Assembly (NCBI RefSeq): GCF_023721815.1
Contig: NZ_JAMDLI010000013.1
Coordinates: forward strand, 62,001-126,000
DNA from: Pleomorphomonas sp. JP5
GTDB lineage: Bacteria; Pseudomonadota; Alphaproteobacteria; Rhizobiales; Pleomorphomonadaceae
DNA length: 64,000 nt
Reading direction: 5' to 3'
A program made the position numbers and the translations under genes. The notes under the pieces were generated by a model. It had not been told where the DNA came from, did not search any database, and saw only the letters and a program-made list of their open reading frames with translations. How positions within the stretch are numbered: position 1 is the first letter of the stretch; each line of letters begins with the position of its first letter. Below, in pieces: positions 59,171 to 64,000 of the stretch.

Positions 59171-60685
59171 TCAATCCAGAGACAGATCGTCGGAACGCCG
59201 CTGCCAGATGGCCTTCGCGCGTGCGCTGTGCCAGCCGAGGCAATAACCGATCGCCCGCTCCACCGCGCCCGCTTTCGGCCCGACGGCATGAAGATCGTCG
59301 AGCAGGAGATGCGCCATGTGAATGTCGTTGAGAACGCCCAGCACATTCTGGGCTGCCTTGACGCGCGGCAGCAACTTGCGGCGCGTCGACTTCGGCATCA
59401 ATGGCTCAAAGAAATCATACGCATAGCGTAGCCGTTTGAATCTCTTCCTGAGATCGTGCCGCTCTTCGGGCGACAGCGCCTCGGGATCGCGACCGAGCTT
59501 CTCGACCTTGCGCCTCAGGCGAGAGACCACCTGCTCGGCAAAGGGCGTGACCGGCGCCGCCAGTTCAACGCTCTGCCCGATGTCGTCCATCGACAGCCAG
59601 CCGCGCGCCTCGGTGAAGGCCAGGAGATCGATCAGGAAATCGCCCGTGGCTCGGTCTGCCAGAACGCTGGCGAGATGGGCGCGCGCTGCCTTGCGCCGCT
59701 TCTCGAGAAGGGCGATCAACGCCGCCATGTCATCGCCGCCGTCGAGCGGCGCCACCAGCTCGTCGATCAGCACGTCCATGTCGCGCGTTGCCGCCACTTC
59801 GGTCGCCAGCCGCCGCGCCTCGATGGCCAGCGGCTCGGCCGCACCGGGCGCAATGATTGGGGCGAAGACCTTCAGTGCCGTGCGGAGGCGCCGCAGCCCC
59901 ACCCGCAGCTGATGGGCGCCCTCGGGATCGTCGCATACCCTGAGCGCCGCGACGTTGGCGGATATCTGGGTGGCGCAGGACCTCAGCACCTGTTGCAACG
60001 CCATTTCGACGGACATGTCGTCATCGAGGTCGGCGTCCATCGCCGTCGTCGGTTCGACCGGGCCGATCTCGCCTTCGAGCAGAGAATAGCCAAGATCGGA
60101 CTTGGCCTCGGTCGAGAAATGAAAGGCGACGCCCGCCAGCGCCGGACGCGCAACCTCGAACAGGGCTCGCCGATCGCCGGAAAGAAGCTCGAGCTCCACT
60201 TCGCGGATATCGGCGCGCCGGCTGCCGGCCGTCACCGTTCCCCGGTCGAGCGCCATCTCGACCCGATCGCCGGCCGGCGTCACGATCTCCCAGCGTCGCC
60301 GCGTCACGCGCATGGAAAACAGCGGCACCAGCGGTCGCCCGTCGACGAGCTTCGTCAGTTCGACCGCCGCCTCGTCGGGCAAGCGGGAAAGGTCGGGCAC
60401 GCGCCCGCCATGCGGCACGTTGAACTCCGGCCGCTCGGCAAGCCCGAGCGAGAAGCTGCCGGAGAACTTCACCGTCTGTTCGCCGCTCCGGCCGGCTCGG
60501 CGCAGACGAAGACTGATGCCCTTGGCGCGCAGGGCGAGATCAGGCGTGTCGAAATAGGTGCTGACGAGCCGCTTGTCGCCCTTGGGCGCGACCGTCAGAC
60601 CCGGCAAAGTGGAAAGACGCGCCAGTCGTGAGGCGCCCACCGCGTCCACTGCCACCTTGAGTTCGGCCTCGACCCCGTCCGCCAT
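59171..60685 (-). CDS. CYTH-CHAD domain protein
   Basis: A 504-residue protein. The N-terminal CYTH (triphosphate tunnel) domain opens with E-x-E-x-K (VEAELKVAV) and has LVSTYFDTPDLALRAKGISL and SLRLRRAG. The C-terminal CHAD domain has the histidine-rich helices GAHQLRVGLRRLRTALKVF, RDMDVLIDELV and ERHDLRKRFKRLRYAYDFF. CHAD domains bind polyphosphate and CYTH domains hydrolyse triphosphates, so a role in polyphosphate metabolism is likely. Stands alone, divergent from dppA. Confidence 0.94.
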   Translation of the reverse strand: MADGVEAELKVAVDAVGASRLARLSTLPGLTVAPKGDKRLVSTYFDTPDLALRAKGISLRLRRAGRSGEQTVKFSGSFSLGLAERPEFNVPHGGRVPDLSRLPDEAAVELTKLVDGRPLVPLFSMRVTRRRWEIVTPAGDRVEMALDRGTVTAGSRRADIREVELELLSGDRRALFEVARPALAGVAFHFSTEAKSDLGYSLLEGEIGPVEPTTAMDADLDDDMSVEMALQQVLRSCATQISANVAALRVCDDPEGAHQLRVGLRRLRTALKVFAPIIAPGAAEPLAIEARRLATEVAATRDMDVLIDELVAPLDGGDDMAALIALLEKRRKAARAHLASVLADRATGDFLIDLLAFTEARGWLSMDDIGQSVELAAPVTPFAEQVVSRLRRKVEKLGRDPEALSPEERHDLRKRFKRLRYAYDFFEPLMPKSTRRKLLPRVKAAQNVLGVLNDIHMAHLLLDDLHAVGPKAGAVERAIGYCLGWHSARAKAIWQRRSDDLSLD

Positions 60686-60976
60686 TCACATCCTCCCCCG
60701 TCTGGTCCAATCCTATCGCCGGCCGAAGGGTTTGACGAGCCACCCCTGGGAACGATTCGGATTCCCGGTTGTCTTCCATCCAGGTGAAACCGGGAGACGA
60801 TCGACGTCCGGGCGATCGGATGCCGCATTTCTGACCAGACGGGAAAAAACGCTTGCCAATCGGTCAATTGTCGGTTCGGATAAAGGCTCGCCGGCCGACG
60901 GGGAAAAGTCAAAAGAAGACCGTCCGGCCAGGCACGGGGTTCGCCGACCAAGCTCGGCAACAGGGGAGTATACCTT

Positions 60977-62569
60977 ATGAAAACGATGTCCCGCCTTCTG
61001 GCGGCCACCATGCTCGTGGCAGGCCTTGCCAGCGCCGCCCACGCCAAGACGTTCGTCTATTGCTCCGAGGGCAGCCCGGAAGGCTTCGACCCGGCGCCGT
61101 ATGCCTCCGGCACCACCTTCGACGCGTCGTCGAAGCCGGTCTACAGCCGCCTGACCGAGTTCGAGCGCGGCACCACCAACGTCATTCCCGGCCTCGCCGA
61201 GAGCTGGGACATCTCCGAGGACGGCACGGTCTACACGTTCCATCTTCGCAAGGGCGTCAAGTTCCACACCACCGAGTATTTCACGCCGACCCGCGACTTC
61301 AACGCCGACGACGTGATCTTCTCGTTCCAGCGCCAGAACGACAAGAACGACCCCTGGTACGCCTACGCTGGCGGCACCTGGGAGTACTGGACCGGCATGG
61401 ACATGCCGAACCTCGTCAAGTCGATCGAGAAGGTCGATGACTACACCGTCAAGCTGACACTGACGGCCGCCAACGCGCCGATGCTCGCCAACCTCGCGAT
61501 GGACTTCGCCTCCATCATGTCGAAGGAATACGCCGACAAGCTGGCCGCCGAGGGCAAGCAGCCCGACCTCAACCAGCTGCCGATCGGCACGGGCCCGTTC
61601 CAGTTCGTCGCCTACGAGAAGGACGCGGTCATCCGCTACCAGGCCTTCGCCGACTACTGGGGCGGCAAGCAGAAGATCGACGACCTCGTCTTCGCCATCA
61701 CGCCGGATGCCTCGGTTCGCGTTCAGAAGCTGAAGGCCGGCGAGTGCCACCTGATGCCCTACCCGAACCCGGCCGACGTCGAGGCCCTTCAGTCTGACGA
61801 CAGCGTCCAGCTGATGAGCCAGGCGGGCCTGAACATCGGCTACCTCGCCTACAACACCATGATGAAGCCCTTCGACGACGTGCGCGTCCGCAAGGCCCTC
61901 AACATGGCGATCAACAAGCAGGCGATCATCGACGCCGTGTTCCAGGGCACCGGCCAGGTTGCCAAGAACCCGATCCCGCCGACCATGTGGTCCTACAACG
62001 ACAACATCCAGGACGACCCCTACGATCCGGAAGCGGCCAAGAAGCTGCTCGCCGAGGCCGGCGTCAAGGACCTCAGCATGAAGGTGTGGGCGATGCCGGT
62101 GTCGCGTCCCTACAACCCGAATGCCCGCCGCATGGCCGAGCTGATCCAGGCCGACTACGCCAACGTCGGCGTCAAGGTCGAGATCGTCTCCTACGAGTGG
62201 GCCGAGTACCTGAAGCGCAGCCAGGACAAGGAGCGCGACGGCGCCCTGCTGATGGGCTGGACCGGCGACAACGGCGACCCGGACAACTTCCTCGCCGTTC
62301 TGCTCGGTTGCTCGGGCGTTGGCGGTTCCAACCGCGCCAACTGGTGCAACGAGGAGTTCAACGCCCTCGTGACCAAGGCCGCCGCGGTGTCGGACATGGC
62401 CGAGCGCACCAAGCTCTATGAGGACGCGCAGGTCGTCTTCAAGAAGGAAGCGCCCTGGGCGACCATCGCGCACTCGACCACCTACGTGCCGATGTCCAAG
62501 GCCGTGATCGACTACAAGGTCGATCCGCTCGGATCGCACCGCTTCGACGGCGTCGATCTCGCCGAGTAA
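60977..62569 (+). CDS. dppA: Dipeptide ABC transporter substrate-binding protein
   Basis: A 530-residue periplasmic peptide-binding protein. The signal peptide ends near AAHA (residue 23). Mature landmarks are FVYCSEGSPEGFDPAPYAS, NVIPGLAESWDISEDGTVYT, LRKGVKFHT, NADDVIFSFQRQ, PIGTGPFQFVAYEKD and ALLMGWTGDNGDPDNFLAVL, typical of DppA. GGGGAG lies upstream of the start. A GNAT gene and dppB follow. Substrate dipeptides are inferred from the family; heme or delta-aminolevulinate cannot be excluded. Confidence 0.94.
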   Translation: MKTMSRLLAATMLVAGLASAAHAKTFVYCSEGSPEGFDPAPYASGTTFDASSKPVYSRLTEFERGTTNVIPGLAESWDISEDGTVYTFHLRKGVKFHTTEYFTPTRDFNADDVIFSFQRQNDKNDPWYAYAGGTWEYWTGMDMPNLVKSIEKVDDYTVKLTLTAANAPMLANLAMDFASIMSKEYADKLAAEGKQPDLNQLPIGTGPFQFVAYEKDAVIRYQAFADYWGGKQKIDDLVFAITPDASVRVQKLKAGECHLMPYPNPADVEALQSDDSVQLMSQAGLNIGYLAYNTMMKPFDDVRVRKALNMAINKQAIIDAVFQGTGQVAKNPIPPTMWSYNDNIQDDPYDPEAAKKLLAEAGVKDLSMKVWAMPVSRPYNPNARRMAELIQADYANVGVKVEIVSYEWAEYLKRSQDKERDGALLMGWTGDNGDPDNFLAVLLGCSGVGGSNRANWCNEEFNALVTKAAAVSDMAERTKLYEDAQVVFKKEAPWATIAHSTTYVPMSKAVIDYKVDPLGSHRFDGVDLAE

Positions 62570-62589
62570 GCGACACCACCAAGACGGAC

Positions 62590-62622
62590 ACGGTTCCGGG
62601 GAGAAATCTCCGGAACCGTTTT
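62590..62622 (+). terminator. Terminator or attenuator after dppA
   Basis: A perfect ten-base-pair stem ACGGTTCCGG / CCGGAACCGT with a ten-base loop, followed by TTTTCG, 20 bp past the dppA stop. Within an operon such a hairpin commonly lowers expression of the permease genes relative to the binding protein. Confidence 0.85.
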
Positions 62623-62781
62623 CGCATCTGGAGACCGGGCCGGACGGCGTCGCAGTGATCGCCTTCTCATGCGTGAAACCATGTAGAGTGGCGGAAATCG
62701 TGGCAGTTTCATGCCGCGAAAATGGTCAAATATCGACGTTGTCGCTTGCGGCCCGGGTTTTCGGCGGCTACTGGAAACCCC

Positions 62782-63279
62782 ATGCCTAACGCGCCCATCC
62801 TTCGTCCATATCGTTCCGAAGACCGCGCAGCGGTCGTTCGGCTTTGGCACGACGCCTGGCACGATGGCCATGGGGCGGCCCTGCCGCCAACTGTGGTTGC
62901 CGAGCGGTCACTGGAAAGCTTCGACTTTCGCCTCGGGCCGCTCGAGGCCGGCTGCCTCCTCGCCGAGGTAAACGGCCGCATCCAGGGCTTCGCCGCGATC
63001 GAAGGCAACGAGATCGACCAGTTCTACATCGCCGCAGAGGCGCGCGGCACGGGCCTTGCTGATCGACTGTTGGCCGCCACCGAGGCGGAACTTGCCCGGC
63101 GCGGCATTCGCGACGCGGCAATCCAATGCTCGGCCGGCAACGATCGTGCGCACAGGTTCTACACGCGGGCCGGCTGGCGAGACAGCGGCGTCCGGCAAGC
63201 TCCGATCTGGACTCCGGACGGGCGCCATGAAACGCATCCGACCCACATCTTCGTCAAGCAACTCTCGAGTCAGGACTGA
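62782..63279 (+). CDS. GNAT-family N-acetyltransferase
   Basis: A 165-residue acetyltransferase. Acetyl-CoA binding is in FYIAAEARGTGLADRLLAAT (R/Q-x-x-G-x-G/A motif variant ARGTGLA), with AIQCSAGNDRAHRFYTRAGW as the motif B region. Target unknown. It stands between dppA and dppB, 9 bp before dppB, so it is translated from the dpp permease transcript. The start at 62782 (MPNAPILRPY) is preferred to 62722; its ribosome site is weak. Confidence 0.88.
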   Translation: MPNAPILRPYRSEDRAAVVRLWHDAWHDGHGAALPPTVVAERSLESFDFRLGPLEAGCLLAEVNGRIQGFAAIEGNEIDQFYIAAEARGTGLADRLLAATEAELARRGIRDAAIQCSAGNDRAHRFYTRAGWRDSGVRQAPIWTPDGRHETHPTHIFVKQLSSQD

Positions 63280-63288
63280 CCCCGCACC

Positions 63289-64000
63289 ATGTTCGGTTTC
63301 ATCCTCCGACGTCTCGGCCTCTTGATCCCGACCTTCATCGGCGTCAGTCTGGTCGCCTTCTTCTTCATCCGCCTGCTGCCGGGCGATCCCGTGCTCTTGC
63401 TAGCCGGCGAGCGTGGCATATCGCCCGAGCGTTACGCGGAGCTGATGCACCGCTTCGGCTTCGACCTGCCGCTCTGGAAGCAGTTCATCTACTATTTCAC
63501 CGACCTGATGCACGGCGACTTCGGCACCTCGATCTCCACCAAGAAGCCGATCTTCAACGAGTTCTTCACGCTGTTTCCGGCGACCCTGGAACTGTCGATC
63601 TGCGCGGTGATCTTCGCTGTCGTGCTCGGCGTGCCAGCCGGCGTCATCGCCGCCGTCAAGCGCAATTCCTGGTTCGACCACACGGCCATGGCCACTGCGC
63701 TGGTCGGCTACTCCATGCCGATCTTCTGGTGGGCGCTGCTGCTCATCATCGTCTTTTCGGGCATTCTCGGATGGACGCCGGTGTCGGGCCGCATCTCGCT
63801 GATGTTCTTCTTCCCCAAGGTGACCGGCTTCATGCTGATCGACAGCTTCCTGTCCGGCAAGGCGGGGGCGTTCCAGTCGGCGGCGAGCCACCTCATCCTG
63901 CCGACCATCGTGCTGGGCACCATTCCGCTCGCCGTGATCGCCCGCCAGACGCGCTCGGCCATGCTGGAGGTTCTCGGCGAGGACTATATCCGCACGGCCA
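63289..64000 (+). CDS. dppB: Dipeptide ABC transporter permease, 3' end outside window
   Basis: The reading frame stays open to the window end: 237 codons. It starts MFGFILRRLGLLIPTFIGVS with LVAFFFIRLLPGDPVLLLAG, the conserved opening of DppB permeases. ERYAELMHRFGFDLPLWKQF, TALVGYSMPIFWWALLLII and ARQTRSAMLEVLGEDYIRTA (the permease-ATPase contact loop) follow. It forms the membrane channel with DppC, expected beyond the window. Confidence 0.95.
   Translation, partial: MFGFILRRLGLLIPTFIGVSLVAFFFIRLLPGDPVLLLAGERGISPERYAELMHRFGFDLPLWKQFIYYFTDLMHGDFGTSISTKKPIFNEFFTLFPATLELSICAVIFAVVLGVPAGVIAAVKRNSWFDHTAMATALVGYSMPIFWWALLLIIVFSGILGWTPVSGRISLMFFFPKVTGFMLIDSFLSGKAGAFQSAASHLILPTIVLGTIPLAVIARQTRSAMLEVLGEDYIRTA

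Overview
The window is GC-rich DNA from a motile, flagellated alphaproteobacterium, almost certainly of the order Hyphomicrobiales. The evidence is the FliX/FlaF/FlbT flagellar regulators, a Growth Pole Ring (GPR/RgsE)-type giant coiled-coil protein typical of polar-growing Hyphomicrobiales, a DUF6468 gene behind fliM, adrenodoxin-type ferredoxin, and gene orders shared with Caulobacter (fliLM divergent from flgFGAH; fliX divergent from flgI-cheL-flbY). Genus cannot be fixed from the sequence; a Pleomorphomonadaceae-like lineage is only a guess. I saw no tRNA, rRNA, CRISPR array, insertion sequence, prophage or plasmid gene: this reads as core chromosome.

Region 1 (1-22.4 kb) is a flagellar cluster: DUF6468-fliM-fliL on the minus strand, divergent flgF-flgG-flgA-flgH, a DksA-family gene, fliX divergent from flgI-cheL-flbY(flgN-like), a FlaG-like gene, flaF, two large paralogous flagellins, a third divergent flagellin followed by flbT, and flgE-flgK-flgL. 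Three close matches to the sigma-54 -24/-12 consensus stand before flgF, flgI and flgE, and a triple CtrA-like half-site array lies between fliL and flgF. Together with fliX this points to a Caulobacter-like CtrA -> FliX/FlbD-sigma-54 hierarchy. The flagellins themselves show no such promoter.

Region 2 (22.5-29.6 kb) holds ycjF/ycjX-like membrane and P-loop genes, a SixA-type phosphatase, a glutamine-synthetase-family enzyme, an acyltransferase, a 2Fe-2S ferredoxin and a small orphan Hpt protein. Region 3 (30.1-36.2 kb) is one 2030-residue GPR-like gene whose central part keeps an unbroken 11-residue repeat register. Region 4 (36.3-40.4 kb) is a bufferin (copper-binding RiPP) operon: bufA1, bufB (DUF692/MNIO), bufC, doxX, an ECF-type sigma factor and its NrsF anti-sigma factor, with a sigma-F-like promoter and a strong hairpin right after bufA1. 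Region 5 (40.4-44.7 kb) is an Mla-type lipid transport operon (permease, ATPase, MCE protein, lipoprotein).

Region 6 (45.1-60.7 kb) carries an enolase-superfamily epimerase, an MFS transporter, a CheZ-like phosphatase with a 66-bp tandem repeat array, a small YjfB-type motility protein, a glycosyltransferase/metallophosphoesterase pair, pgl and pgi, thiO-thiE-thiD, a DMT transporter, a dienelactone hydrolase and a CYTH-CHAD protein. Region 7 (61-64 kb) is the start of a dipeptide ABC transporter operon (dppA, a GNAT gene, dppB cut by the window end).
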